Below, one piece after another: positions 24,774-38,500 of a stretch of DNA of 64,000 nucleotides; position 1 is the stretch's first letter, and every line of letters begins with the position of its first letter. The notes below the pieces were generated by a model. The model was not told where the DNA came from, did not search any database, and worked only from the letters and a program-made list of their open reading frames with translations. Location: the NCBI RefSeq assembly GCF_037975245.1, contig NC_092562.1, forward strand, positions 31,374,554 to 31,438,553. Reading direction: 5' to 3'. The position numbers were made by a program, and so were the translations under genes. The DNA is from Apostichopus japonicus. Taxonomy: Eukaryota > Echinodermata > Holothuroidea > Aspidochirotida > Stichopodidae.

Positions 24774-27700
24774 ATGACCGGGATTAATATATCAAACCAA
24801 ACATCTACAAGTCATTGGTTTGTCGAAGACAATATCTCTTTAGCAGATGGAAGGTATCCTACAATTTTCTGGGGTGAAGATAGCATCAGCAGTGACAGTT
24901 TCTTCTCGGAATATGAAGAATTTCTCAATCAATGGCATGCTTCTGCGGTGACCATATATGCAGTTATTACATTAGGTATGCTTGCAATTTTGACCGCAAG
25001 TATCATCAACGTGCTCATACTTTACAAGCTTTTTAAACGGAGAACATTTCCATCTGTAACTAACGTGTTTTCTGCAAACTTGTCAATCGCTAATTTAATG
25101 TTTCAGTTTTGTCTCGTCGTCTATAACATTGATTTTCTCTTAGACGAAACGAACTATTCTAAATCCGTTCCTTGGCTTTTTCTGGACTTAACCTACGAGG
25201 TAAGATATATTAAAGGCAACACTAACTAAATCATCATCTTTAACTTATCTGATATAAATCTTTGTGAAGAACAACTCCCACCCCACCCCCCAACCCGCCC
25301 CCTCCGGCCACCCCTCCCCGTATCAGTTACGTTAAGTCTTGTTCCATACGGGAGATATCCTTGTTGGCATAACGTTGTGCCACTATAGAATATGAAACCT
25401 TATACTTTCTCATTTTGTTTCCGTTCAGATTTTCAACTTCGAGTGTTAACACTAATGTCGAATGCCATCATGATCGGTCACATTAACAGGTTCAATATTT
25501 TTAGATTTGAACATTTGCAAAACCCATCTCTTTTACAGAAATGTGCGTACGGGACCGTCCCAATTTGGAGGGCCGGGGAGGGAGGGAATGAAACTTACTA
25601 CACGAGCCGCATGAAACATATACGATGCCGGTGGAGAGTATAATTTTATTGAAATTGTAATTTGTAAGCAGTGGCGTACGTAGAATAGTTTGTCACCCCG
25701 TGCAGGGGATACCGTTCTGGGGGTCTAAGGGACACCCCTAGCCTTTGATACAATTTGTGTTTATGTAAGGTGGCATAGATGCAAAATAGTGCTATCTTTG
25801 GTAAAATTTTAACTGATCATATGTTCTCATATTTTTGGGGTGTGGTGTGGGTGGGGGCTGTGGCATGGCGCCCCCTGGCTGGTACCCGTGGCGCACCCTT
25901 AAATACTGGAATACAAAAAAGCTGACAACGTTTTTTTTATCTCGCGATTTCGGCAAGAATCGGGAACGATTTCGGGCAAGAATCGAAGAAAATTCGGGCA
26001 AGCGACAGTGTATTAAAACCTTCGCAATTCTTTTATTAAGTTTTAAATTGAATTTCATTTTTTTTTACCCGAGGCTGCCGAATATTTCAAAATCTTTGGT
26101 CGAATTTCAGGGCCGCCGTAATCCTACGATTACAGAAATAAACATTGTAATAAATAAAGGCAAACTTAAAAGAAGTGAACCACACGTGACCTATGCATGG
26201 TGTCATATTTAGACTTGATCAAGTCCTCGGGCTTCATTTGTGTAATGAACATTAAATCCATTGCATCTCCCAAGTGGAGTAAGATTCTTCTTTTATTCGA
26301 TCGAGGAAGTGGTTTGTGACCTTTATCTTATCTCTACATCACATAGATCAATATAGATGGTTAGTGTCTCCTTCACAAAACAGGTTTAACGAACACTAAA
26401 TATAAATACACATTAGACACATATTAAACAGATCACTGTGTTAGAGACAATTGAGGGTGAAAGCACACACGCACACATACACGCAGACGTCCAGACAGAC
26501 AGAGATACACACAACGTCTGGTTTATAATGAAGACAAACGAGGTAGAGAAAGATTGCTGATTCTAAGACCAATATTTTGAGCCTGTCCTCATTATCATTG
26601 AAACATTACAAACCTTGACCAAGAGTTTAAGAGAGGTTTAAGTGAGGGGAGGGAGAGGGGAGGGGAAGGTAAGGGGGGTAGAGATGGACGCGAAACTGAG
26701 CTAGTATCCCCATTTGCTAAAAGCAAAAGCAAAAGCAACAGTTTAAATCAGTGAGTTACAGTTATATTTTAATTGAAAACGTTCTGGTGTTAATTGGATT
26801 CCGTTTTCCCAACATATAATCGTTCAGATCATTTGATATAACAATATGCACAGATAATCAGCTTCACAAACCTTCTACCCGATTCTTATATGCAAAGTAA
26901 TCCGGACATAGTCCTGGTTAAGTGTTATTAATTGTTTACCTGTGGTTGTAAACGTTTTTTTAAATATTATTGTACCTGTTTTAAACTCCCGGATTGAATC
27001 TATTATACGGTATATGTATATAAATATTTAGATTTTATTCACTCCCATGCTTATTTCATTTTATGCAGGCTAAATTAATATTTTATTTATACTAATATAG
27101 GCTACATTTATCTGTTATTAATACTAATCCAGGCTGCATTAATCTTCTATTTATACATATACAGGCAGCATTAATCTTTTATTTTATTCTGATGCAGGTT
27201 GTATAATCGTTTTTATTTTTTCTGATGCAGGTTGTACAATTGTTCTCATTTTATTTTGATGCAGGTAGACTAGTATTAATCTTTATTTATTTCTCGTACA
27301 GACTAGCATCCGGTCACTGGGTTTATTCTAATGTTTATTATAATGTTTATTTTATTCTGATGCAGGTATAGTATTAATCTTTATTTCTTTCTCGTACAGA
27401 CTAGCATCCAGTTCACTGGGTTTATTCTAATGTTTATTATAATGTTTATTTTATTCTGATGCAGGTATAGTATTAATCTTTATTTCTTTCTCGTACAGAC
27501 TAGCATCCAGGTCACTGGGTTTATTCTAATGTTTATTATAATGTTTATTTTATTCTGATGTAGGTATAGTATTAATCTTTATTTCTTTCTCGTACAGACT
27601 AGCATCCAGTTCACTGGGTTTATTCTAATGTTTATTATAATGTTTATTTTATTCTGATGCAGGTAGTATTAATCTTTATTTCTTTCTCGTACAGACTAGC

Positions 27701-30700
27701 ATCCAGTTCACTGGGTTTATTCTAATGTTTATTCTAATGTTTATTTTATTCTGATGCAGGTAGTATTAATCTTTATTTCTTTCTCGTACAGACTAGCATC
27801 CAGGTCACAAGGTTTATTCTAATGTTTATTCTAATGTTTATTTTATTCTGATGCAGGTATAGTATTAATCTTTATTTCTTTCTCGTACAGACTAGCATCC
27901 GGTTCACTGGGTTTATTCTAATGTTTATTCTAATGTTTATTCTAATGTTTATTTTATTCTGATGTAGGTATAGTATTAATCTTTATTTATTTCTCGTACA
28001 GACTAGCATCCAGGTCACTGGGTTTATTCTAATGTTTATTCTAATGTTTATTTTATTCTAATGCAGGTATAGTATTAATCTTTATTTCTTTCTCGTACAG
28101 ACTAGCATCCAGTTCACTGGGTTTATTCTAATGGTCATGTCCTACTCCAGATACCGAATGGTTGCTCATCCTCTCAAATCCAAGATCGAATGGACTCAAA
28201 AGAAAACTTGGACTTATTGTCTGATCTGTTTTATTGGTAATATATATTTATTAAGAGCATAAATATACCTAAGAGGGAGCCCGGACAGTGTCAAATCACA
28301 GGTTTTTAAATGCTTCACATGTTTCCAATCCTAATCGGCCGTGGGTCCGACAGGAGAAGATGCAAATATAACAACTGTCCCTCCATTTTCTGTCAAAAAA
28401 TAAGATAAATATAAATGCCGTTATTTGACGCAGGTCTGTTCCTAAATCGGTCCACTTTAAAGTTAAGCTTTGTAATACCAAGCTTATAACATTCCCAGAT
28501 TATATATATATCTGCTAACTGAATCAGATATAATGACAAGAATTGCGCAACATTTGATTTGCCAGGCATTGTGATATTACAAGCCATTAAACATACCGAC
28601 ATAGTCCACGCATGAACATTCTGCTTTGTATGTATGTATTCTCAATATATTTCCCTATACCACGGCTGACGTCACATCACACTGAATAGAACCTACCATA
28701 TTTAAGTTGAGAGAAATCATCTCTCAGGTTATTCTCAGATAGCAATTTTTTATTTGTTTCATTTGACCGTTTAATCATGAATATACAAAACAACGATATC
28801 AACTAACCCAAAAGCTGAAAAAATAAAAACCAATTTCCTGCATGGCCTTGGAAGGGATTTAAACATTACGAAATTTCTAGTGTTATTTTAATTGAGGTGA
28901 TAATAGCTATAGCCAGAGTTTACACACACACACTTGTATGTTATAGTGATAGGCAGGGAATATATCATAGAGCAGTAATTTATTCTGCTAACACACTCAA
29001 GTAATATGTTATTGATGGTTCATTGATCCTTGAAGAACTGATCAGAGATTTAAATGAATTAAACACGGATGGCTAATATAGCTTAGTGTATGGATATATC
29101 GTTTCTTAGAGTAGGCCTACTACGGTTTGCATCAGGGATACACAATACTATTATGCGTAGTATATAATGGAATGCATGTTAATAAGACTGTTGTATATAC
29201 TTGTGATATCTAATTATCCCGCTGTAACATAATATGTTCTCTGTGAAAAGAAAAATAGTATATGCCTTCTTATATCGAAGGCGAGGAAGAACCAGTACAT
29301 CATGATCAGTTGGACGCCTACTCTGCGCCTCACCCCACCCACCCCTATCTCCCCAATATATACACCCCTCCCGCATTTCAAATACAGTAATGTTACTCTC
29401 ATCATATCTCGTTGCTCCCCTCCTCGTCCCTTCCTTATACCCTATATCCACAGAATAACTTTTCCCTGTTCAACAACTCCCCGGTTCGAGCCAATGACGC
29501 CGTGAAACAAACAAATAAGCTCGTCAAGTGATAGTCGACAACATTACATAATACCGACTTGCCATTAAATGTGTCTATTTTTGGTCTCAAATACCGACAT
29601 CCCTTCAACCGTATAGAATTATAACTCTCAAATCTGAAGTCGATATTCTCCGAGTCATTCCAGTGATGTGTAGCTAGTATTGGTTCACCAGTTGAGTAAA
29701 GCCATACACTGTTCTTATTAATAGCTTCATTATCGCGAGCCCTGAGCTCCGTATAATAACATGACCATAAATAAAATACTGGCATCTATAAAACAGTTAA
29801 AGGCCTCTATAAATAAAAGTTAGGCACAACTAACGTACGAATTAATACTCCCTTAATCCACGGCACACAATATCATACTAAAACAAATCCGATAGCAAAT
29901 ACCAATAACTATACGGGCTTCAATGATACACATAAAATGATATATAATCCGTCTGACATAATCAGTATATTTGTAGGGATATAAACTTACCGGAAATTAC
30001 CCTTTTCAATTGTAAAATTGTATACTGCCCAATAATCACATAGTAATATCACACATGGAGTGTATTACACGAACATGGACAATCCAATCATTTTGTGTTA
30101 TAGCTTTCATATTAAGAAATGGATAACATGACATGTAACAAAGGATAGTGTTTTATTGTAGTAAGATTTTATCGGTCTATTCAGGTAGTTAAAGGTAGTC
30201 AGTATAGGTCCCAAATTATAGAACGCTATTATTGCTAGACGTTTTCAAAAATTACTTTCCTGGAGGTATTTACTCTCCAAATTGTTCTCAGACATTTTTA
30301 AGGAACGCACAAGACGAGTGAATGTCCCAAAATCTCCAAAAAGTCTGGTACTTGAATAAGATAGTCTAGACAAGCTTATTCATCCTACAAAGAGAGCGGT
30401 CTATGAGGCACATTATGTCCTTACCCAGCTCGCAGGAGCACGAGTCATTCAGTATATATTCGCCTCTGTACGCATGTGAGCTTATTTGCATCTTATTTGC
30501 ATAATGTTCTCACCATTGCATACCGTACTGTACATAGTCATTATTCTCCCAATGAGTTGTTCAGTTCAGAAGAAATGCGCTCTTCTTTGTGTCATGGAAT
30601 AACTTGCCTATACATTTCAAAGCTAAGCATTCCTATATATTTCTGTCAGACAATGGTTTAAGTCTATTCTCTTTTACTGCCCTCTGCAAGTTTAGTCTTT

Positions 30701-31846
30701 ATTTAATCTAAACCAGGGATTTGATCGATATAAGCCCACATGGGGTTTTGGTTCATTCTTAGTTTCACTATTTGATTAATATGGGGTTGTTGGAGTCAAT
30801 GTAAATGACTGTTTGCTTACGTGATGCATCCCAGACTTCCGGGTAACCGTGTCTGACTCGGGTTACCCCTAATATCTCTTACTCTCTTCGCTAACATTGC
30901 AGTTTTAAGACCATCGGTGTTAATTAAAATGGTTTATGATTCATTGCCAATAAATTAAGTATACCCAATAAGCATAAACGTGGTTAAAAAACCCGCCTAT
31001 CCATGGATGTTTCGCAACCTAAGGTATACCATGACGGACCCTTGAAGTTTTTGGGGGTGAGGGGGGGGGGGTTCCGTCAGGGCAAACGGGTCCACTGGGG
31101 GTGGTTATAAACCCGAACGACTCCGTCTAAAAGTGCCACCAGTGGCAACTAGATATCAAATTTGTTGTTACCTCAACTCTTAACTGTGATGTGTTACAGG
31201 TAATACCCAATACATCTGGAACATGAACATTTTCCGTGAACATTTTTTCGTTATCTCTAGACGTCCGTGGATGAAAAAAAATATAGGCTGAGAAGATAGG
31301 GTCTGCATTCCCACTATATGTGTGACTTTCATCAATATTTTCTTCTTCTTCATCGTTTTGTGCCATTTAGTTGCGGTGATTATTCATATTCCTTTCGAGC
31401 TGGGCCTACTCCTAAGTCAACATAGACACCAACCTGGTTACCGTCATGTGATCGGGATATTCAAGTTCAGCCTCGAGTTTCTACTGCCTCTACTCTGGGT
31501 GTCCCACTGTTACACGAAGATCATCCTCATATTTCGCCGTGGACGCTTTAATCAAGTCTTAACAGCGAAAGAGGGCGGTAGCGTGAAAGGAAACCAGCGA
31601 GTAATCGCCCAGAATAGACAATTGTTAAAAGTTACTGTTCTGGTGGTGATGGTGTATGCATTTACATGGGGACCTATCCAAATTCTAACTTTGTCGTTAA
31701 ATTGGAATTTTAATCTAAATTGGTACGAATTTACCATTTATGTATTATTTGTATTTTTAGCTGTGATTGGTGGATGTGTCCAAAGTATGTTATTTGGTTG
31801 GAAAACATTGAAATATGGTGGAAGCCGCATTGGGACTTCCACCTAG
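24774..31846 (+). CDS. Divergent rhodopsin-like (class A) GPCR, orphan
   Basis: Seven-helix receptor of 345 residues in three exons: 24774-25199, 28101-28236, 31371-31846 (phases 0 and 1). The extracellular N-terminus (about 55 residues) has three N-glycosylation sequons (Asn5, Asn8, Asn20). TM1 is about 57-86 with IINVLIL; TM2 has ANLSIANL, with Asn where the sodium-site Asp usually stands. TM3 ends SYSRYRMVAHPL (DRY replaced by SRY). TM4 spans the exon 2/3 join. TM6 has AFTWGPIQ in place of CWxP, and TM7 has GGCVQSMLF where NPxxY is expected. No Cys is seen at the TM3 top or in loop 2, so the usual disulfide is missing. Ligand and family are unknown; peptide receptors are the nearest in feel, which is inference. 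Exon 3 was taken from 31371 because its pyrimidine tract is strong and the join restores TM4. Confidence 0.8.
27290..28100 (+). repeat. 99-bp tandem array repeating the exon 2 splice acceptor
   Basis: Eight tandem copies (the ACTAGCATCC point starts at 27302, 27400, 27499, 27598, 27695, 27792, 27891, 28002) precede the true exon at 28101. Each carries TTTCTCGTACAG, the following exon-like ACTAGCATCC, then TTCACTGGGTTTATTCTAATG or a near variant, and usually TGATGCAGGTA, which resembles a donor. More diverged copies of the GATGCAGG part extend back to about 27060. The last copy is the working exon boundary. Confidence 0.92.
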
Positions 31847-32080
31847 AGATAACGTGTGCTTATAAAACACAAATGACGTCACCAGGAAAACACGGAGGGG
31901 GAGGGGGCGGGGGTAACCATTCCCTACATGCGCATGTATACGTTACGTTCGATTTATATCTGTAAATCTGTAAATGTTTACCTGCATCTCATAAAATTTG
32001 ATTCGCTGTTCTTTTTATGTAGGTAACATTGAAAACGATATAATTAACATAAATGTTCAGTGACGGGATACAATATTGAA

Positions 32081-32086
32081 AATAAA
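32081..32086 (+). terminator. Candidate poly(A) signal of the GPCR gene
   Basis: AATAAA lies about 235 bases after the receptor's stop codon, the first perfect hexamer noticed downstream. Confidence 0.4.
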
Positions 32087-33817
32087 TCTTTATTTGCGCA
32101 TAATAAATTATGTTCGCTACAAGTGTATGAGGACGCGATAACTTTTAATAATATTTTAATACCTACTTCTTTCTTTTTCTTTCTGGAATACACACGTCTA
32201 TGCGGGAATATTATATTCAAAACTGAAATAATTAGTCATATGATACAAACCATTTAGGCACTTTCAAAATTAATCATCAAAAAAGATGATTTGTTTCTAA
32301 AAGATCTCTCTACATTTTCCTTCAAAATTTGCTTTGTATACCGTATATAGGCCATACTGAACCTTGCTCATTTTTATTAATAATAGGCATATATGCTAAG
32401 CAGTGATAAAGCCATATGACGATAAAAAATATCAATATGGAAACTTTATAAGAAAATTCTAAGAATAGATGTATTTACATCAAAGTATATTTACAATGCT
32501 TGTGGTGATAATAATAATAATAAAAAAATTGTAATAATCTAAAGAGACAGCAGAAAACCTCCCCGTTTATACCGTATTATGTTGAGTTTATATATTGCCT
32601 GTTGAATCACTTGAATGGCCAATATATATGAACATTTCTGTCTCAATAGATACATCTTACTGAGAGTACAAAGGCCGCACACATGAGTTTGAAACCGATT
32701 ATCTCTAAACACCATAAAAGACAATTAAAAGGAACAACAAAGGGCTTCTTATCGTCATGTGTTTCTTTAAACTGATCATTGTGTACAAATTATCAATCTT
32801 GATAGAAGCAACCACGGCTTCAAAATTCTACATTATTAAAAAAAAAAAAAGTCGCTCGCTTCAAGATTATTACTACCTCATAAAAAAATCATAGCCCGAG
32901 TTAAGTTCATTTTGTGCGATTACTGATTTTTAATTGTTCCTCTTGTAAACATATAAGACGAAATGAACCATAATCCTCGGCTCCTCGGTCGAAGAGTCTT
33001 GTCAAGTAAAACTTAACGTTACGTTAATAAATGAATCAATTATTGCTTGCCAGTGTTTAACGACAGGGCTTTCTTATAGCCTTTTCTGAATTGCATACAA
33101 GATGACGGTTGTATTATTGCTTATACGTATTGTAGAAGATCAGGCGCGTATCCAGGATTTTCTAACCCGGGGGGCGCGAATTACTATCTAAGCGGAGCGC
33201 CACCATCGGTTGGCGCGGAGCGTACAAGAAAATTTCTGGTTTTGATACCCCCCAGATCACCGGAAATGGCACTTCTCGGGCTTGAAAATGAGCAACCAGA
33301 TGTACACTTTTGCCTGAGAACCAAGTATTTCCCAAAAGTTTTTTCCATCCATAACCTTTTTGAAGATTGTCACCAGTCACACATCATGTTCGACCTGATT
33401 GCATGTCCTATGGATCATTGCTTTTGTAGGTTATTCTACGTCACGGCCCACAATATCCGAAAGCCCCACTTTTCAAGGTTTTAAGCCCATTACTTGTTGA
33501 GAATTTGAAAATTCACTTTTCTCGTGAATAAAATCACTTGAAAACATACCCATAATGTTGCAGAAAATTCAATCTATAGACAACCAATATAGAAAAACCT
33601 CCTTGAACCCCTAACAGACAGGTCAAAATTGAACGAGTAGAGGAAAGTATGATGAAGAATGTTGGTGAGGAAATTTTCTTAAATTCCGACACAGTTAATT
33701 TATTGGTGTAGAAATATTGCAACCTCTTATAATGGCTTTTACAAAACTTGGTTGAAGGAACAGAAAAATAGGAGATATTTCCGATATCAGGTATATCGAA
33801 ACCGAACACTTCACTCA

Positions 33818-34242
33818 TAGGCGTAGGTCCCGTAGGAGGCGGGGGCTGCAGCCCCCCCCAATTGTTTTCCCATTTTTTTCGGGCACCTACTGAAAGAAAA
33901 ATAAATAGCAATGAATAGCTTAAAATGATCTCCTTGGTAATTGAAATAAAGTTGTAAGCTTGGCCGACATTACTACTGTAAAAGAGAGTTTTGACATAAA
34001 TGGATCTGTATGTTTTTTCTCCACTACATAAGACATTTGGTTGTTTACATTAGCATCCGGCGGTATACTGTGAAACTTTCACGGACCGTGCGGTACACGA
34101 TGCCATACAATGTAATGAGCGATCTTGCCTATATGATATTGGCATCGACATGTTGAATGCGCGCTTCTTGCGCGAAAAATTTTGGCTTTTTTTCGGGCAA
34201 GTCATTACAGCCCCCAAATCCAATCTGGCTCCTACGCCTTTG
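33818..34242. mobile_element. MITE-like element with AGGCGTAGG ends
   Basis: The left end reads AGGCGTAGG and after about 12 bp GGGGGCTG. The right end, read inward, gives AGGCGTAGG and after about 13 bp GGGGGCTG. No coding capacity is visible, and it is nested in the composite repeat region. Confidence 0.5.
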
Positions 34243-34779
34243 ACTACATACATTGACAGTTTTTGAGGCTGTTCATCGTGGAACATGCATTTCAATGCTC
34301 ATTGATATGATGTTATATCTGCTCTTTGCTTTACAAATTCGAACAGGCGTGTAGCGAGTAATTGCCAAGGGAGGGCGAAGCCTGTAGGCAAACTATGAGT
34401 TGGCGCGAAGCGTACAAGAAAAATGTTGGCCGAAAATGCCTCCCAGATCGCTGGAAATGACACTTCCCAGGCCTTGTAAGTTGCATCTAAGCATTGTCTA
34501 TTTTGAAATTACTAGCGATGTCATAAAGAAACTTTGCTCGGGGGGGGGGCGGTCGCCCCCTTCCCGAAATGCGTTATGTTCCCCGACGACTCGGTCGAGT
34601 TCAAGTACATTAGTGAGAGAGGAAAAACGGAAACGTCAAAAATGGAGTTGTCGGGGTAAGGGTTAGGGTGAGGCGAACACCCCCTCCGTAATCCTTGATC
34701 TGTCACTGGCTACCCTGTGTATATAATAGGGATCTTTCTCTCCCCGAGGTCTTGGCTATCTTCTACTCCCTCCTTTTCT

Positions 34780-34886
34780 CCTTTTCTCTCTTTTTTCTTT
34801 TTCTTTTCCCTTCCTTCCTCTCCTCCTTTTCTTTTTTCCCCTCCTTTTCCCTTTTTTCTTCTCTTTTTTTTTCTCTCCTCTTTTCC
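34780..34886. repeat. Polypyrimidine (C/T) tract
   Basis: More than 100 bp almost purely C and T on the plus strand, simple sequence near the right end of the composite repeat. Confidence 0.85.
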
Positions 34887-35479
34887 TTACCCGGGGGGCG
34901 CGCGCCCCCAACGCCCCCCCCCTGGATACGCACCTGAAGATGTAGAAGAAAAGTATCGTATATGAACAAGATTATCGAGTTCGAGGGGGATATAAGAGGG
35001 TGAGAATGGGTGAGAGGTGTAAGAGGGGAGAAGGGGTGAGGGGGTGCACGAGGCCGAGAAGGGGTGAGGGAGTGTCCAAAATTACATCAGTTAAATGTTT
35101 GCTTTATAATCATTGCATTTAGAGGTCTTTATGATCACATTTTCAAACGTTCACGCCCTACCCTCCACCGTATAATAATAATAATAATAATAATATCCCT
35201 GCTCCTAGTATCCCTGCTCCTAGTAGAATGTGTCCAATTGTAAAAATAACAATTTACCTAGTTTGACGTCAGGTCTACGAGTCTATGTGTGAGTCTGAAG
35301 GTTCAGTTTATGGATGGGGGGGGGTGACTTCCAAGGGCAGTGGTACACTTAACTTTGGTATGAAGGGGAAAACCACAAAATCACCTAAAACTGCCCCAAC
35401 AAAGTGGACCTTCTGTGCATTTTGTACTACATATTCAAGTATTTGAATGTTGTTTTATTAAATTGCAAAAATTGCACAA

Positions 35480-35784
<305 letters not shown>

Positions 35785-36147
35785 GGAGTATAAATAAGGA
35801 GTAAAGTTTTAGAAAATATATTGAGACCTTCGTCAGCAATACTTGGCAGTCGAATGAAAAGTACAAAATGTAACACAATGAAAGTATGACGCTAGGTAAG
35901 TGTAAATTGCATTGATGGAATTAGAACCAAATAAACCATGACTATACAGGAAGCGTATTAAGGAGCAAAGAACGGATTACATATGTTTGTAACTGATAGT
36001 TGTTAAGGGGTCCCAAGTCTTTGTTGAGGCCGGTGATGTGAGACATGATACGAAAGATTCAATCAATTTCTTTACTATCAGTTCCGGCTGTCACCGTTTA
36101 TTGGTGGTATTATGGCATTAAAACTGCATGCTTTCATTCTCCAACTG

Positions 36148-36258
36148 AAACGTGTATCTCATTTTCGGACTGAAAACGTGTATTTCATTTTCGGACTGAA
36201 AACGTGTATTTTATTTTCGGACTGAAAACTTGTCGGACTGAAAACTTGTCGGACTGAG
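36148..36258. repeat. Short tandem repeat, TTTTCGGACTGAAAACGTG unit
   Basis: Three to four copies of a roughly 30-bp unit, followed by a shorter TCGGACTGAAAACTTG unit twice. Confidence 0.8.
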
Positions 36259-36619
36259 GGGTGTACCCCGTAACCACCACCCCCTGATATGATATCTCCC
36301 TCAAGCCTGGCAAGGATATCCCAAGAAAGCCCTGCTCAACCGATTGGTAACTGTTCGTGACACCATCACAGGGAAATTGTAAAGAATCAGTTAAATTTAA
36401 GCAAGTGTGGTCGAGTTTCCTTTGGGAGAAACGTTACACACCTAGCTTAATTGTTCTACATTAGGGAATGGGTGACCCGAATCACGACTTGCTATATTAA
36501 AAATGATTTGATATATTAAAAATGATTAGTGACTACATTATGATATCCAACTTTAAACCTTACCACGCCTCATCCCCCTCCTACTAAGCGCGGTTGAGAT
36601 GGGGGGGGGGTGGGTGCAA

Positions 36620-37066
36620 CCCTTGGTCAATAGGGTAAATATAGGATACAGTATAACGTATTCTCTTATACCCATATATGTACCACGGTTGAGATAGGGT
36701 AAGGTGGGGTACAGCCCTTGGTCAATAGGGTAAATATAGGATACAGTATAACGTATTCTCTGATACCCATATATGTACCACGGTTGAGATAGGGTAAGGT
36801 GGGGTACAGCCCTTGGTCAATAGGGTAAATATAGGATACAGTATAACGTATTCTCTGATACCCATATATGTACCACGGTTGAGATAGGGTAAGGTGGGGT
36901 ACAGCCCTTGGTCAATAGGGTAAATATAGGATACAGTATAATGTATTCTCTGATACCCATACATGAACCACGGTTGAGATAGGGTAAGGTGGGGTACAGC
37001 CCTTGGTCAATAGGATAAATATAGGATACAGTATAATGTATTCTCTGATACCCATATATGTACCAC
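36620..37066. repeat. 96-bp tandem repeat
   Basis: Nearly five copies with starts at about 36625, 36720, 36816, 36912 and 37008. They contain GGTCAATAGGGTAAATATAG and ACCACGGTTGAGATAGGGTA and are almost identical to each other, so recently expanded. Open minus-strand frames across it reflect the 96-bp (32-codon) period. Confidence 0.93.
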
Positions 37067-37696
37067 GAAATATGAAATCTTCAAAATGGTGACCTGGTGA
37101 GTCACCAAGGCCAGCGTTCCCCGTCCAAATCAAAGGGAAGAAAAAGAGAAGACAACAGAAAGCCTGTAAAAGCTTGAGTCTATAACCATCTGATGGTTCT
37201 GTTGGTGCATGATTACTTTGAGAGATGAAAAATGATCATCTATTAATTAAAGTACAAAGTGCATAGGTTGGAGGGGTAGATCATGCCTGGACTAATCTAC
37301 TTGGGATGGGATGTTTATAGTACAAGTCTCCCCAACCCCAACTTAGCATAAGCCAATGAAAACCTTTGGTATCACTTCTCCTCACTTACTTCCCCTCTGA
37401 CTGGAAATAATGACAAACCCCATCACCGGTGAGGTTACACCACACAATCATAATACAAAGGACTTAACTGCCTCCTTCTCTGATTAGAAAAATAAATTAC
37501 ACCATCGGTGAGCTAAAACTTAAGATCAACACCATACAGTCATAAATCAAAAGACTAAACTGTTAATATTTATCTCAAATATATTTATTGCAATAAAATT
37601 TGCAAACGGTATTGTCAAGTAGACAAAGCAATTCTTATTAATAATCACCAGCAAGGAGTTCAAGGTATAAACAGATGCTAGTCACATAGTCTAAGC

Positions 37697-37912
37697 ATGA
37701 TGAACAAAAGACCCCATAGGATGAACAAAGGACCCCCTAGGATAAACAAAGGACCCCATAAGATGCACAAAGGACCCCATAGGATGATCAAAGGACCCCA
37801 TAAGATGAACAAAGGATCCCATAGGATGAACAAAGGACCCCATAGGATGAACAAAGGACCCCATAGGATGAACAAAGGATCCCATAGGATGAACAAAGGA
37901 TCCCATAGGATG
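37697..37912. repeat. 21-bp tandem repeat
   Basis: About ten copies of ATAGGATGAACAAAGGACCC plus C. The period is a multiple of three, so several frames stay open (plus-strand MNKGPHR units, minus-strand FILWGPL units). There is no flanking gene structure, so it is not called as coding. Confidence 0.93.
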
Positions 37913-38441
37913 TTTTACTCCAACCTTCTTGGAATCCCATATTATGAAGTAATGACACGATATTAAATATTAACAGCAGGTCTGAATTAAAGTTATTTCA
38001 CTTGATGCTTTTGATTTCCATATTTCTGGCACTCAAAACTACTGAAGGAACCAATCCATTCTATTGATTTTAAACAGAAGTGAAGGGAAGCTCAGCTATG
38101 TTGGTCAAGCTATGCCAAACAGAATTCTGATTACGTCTTCCAAATTAAGTAGTTCTAACTTCTAACTGTCATAACATTTAGTTTTAGCATGCAAGTATAA
38201 CTGGGTCTAGTACAAAACAAGACTTTAAGTTGAATATTCAGCTTATTTATATAACAGCATTGTGACTTCAATCATTTCTCAATAACCAGTACAGCTTGAG
38301 ATGGGATATTGGACGGCCAACTATTATAAATTATGTTTTGTGAGAGTTGATTCCTTCTCTCTTTTCTTTCCTGCTATCCTGATGATGAAGATGCTATTCT
38401 TTATCCTGCCTCTCATTATACCTCTCCCTCACTGCTGGTGA

Positions 38442-38447
38442 TTTATT
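38442..38447 (-). terminator. Candidate poly(A) signal of NDUFB6
   Basis: AATAAA on the minus strand lies about 55 bases after the proposed stop codon, which supports the choice of last exon. Confidence 0.4.
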
Positions 38448-38500
38448 CCTCCTGGTTCTCTTGATCTAACGGTCTTTGAAGATCCAAAGATCGCCACAGA

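Larger units (their letters stand above)
33139..34947. mobile_element. Composite of dispersed repeats with inverted ends
   Basis: CAGGCGCGTATCCAGG at the left is mirrored by CAGGTGCGTATCCAGG read inward from about 34940. Inside, GGCGC(G/A)AAGCGTACAAGAAAA-type segments at about 33205 and 34395 are direct copies of one another, each followed by a related CCCAGATC-CTGGAAATG stretch. This suggests several insertions of one or two non-autonomous families rather than a single clean element. Confidence 0.45.

Noticed and set aside
25672-25910. CAGTGGCGTACGTAG start of a possible dispersed element in GPCR intron 1
   Set aside because: No second terminus or repeat copy could be identified in the window, so its limits and nature are unsupported.
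31195-31370. Earlier start for GPCR exon 3 (after GTGTTACAG at about 31199)
   Set aside because: The frame needed to continue TM4 meets a stop at 31289; the acceptor before 31371 has a better pyrimidine tract and restores a normal TM4.
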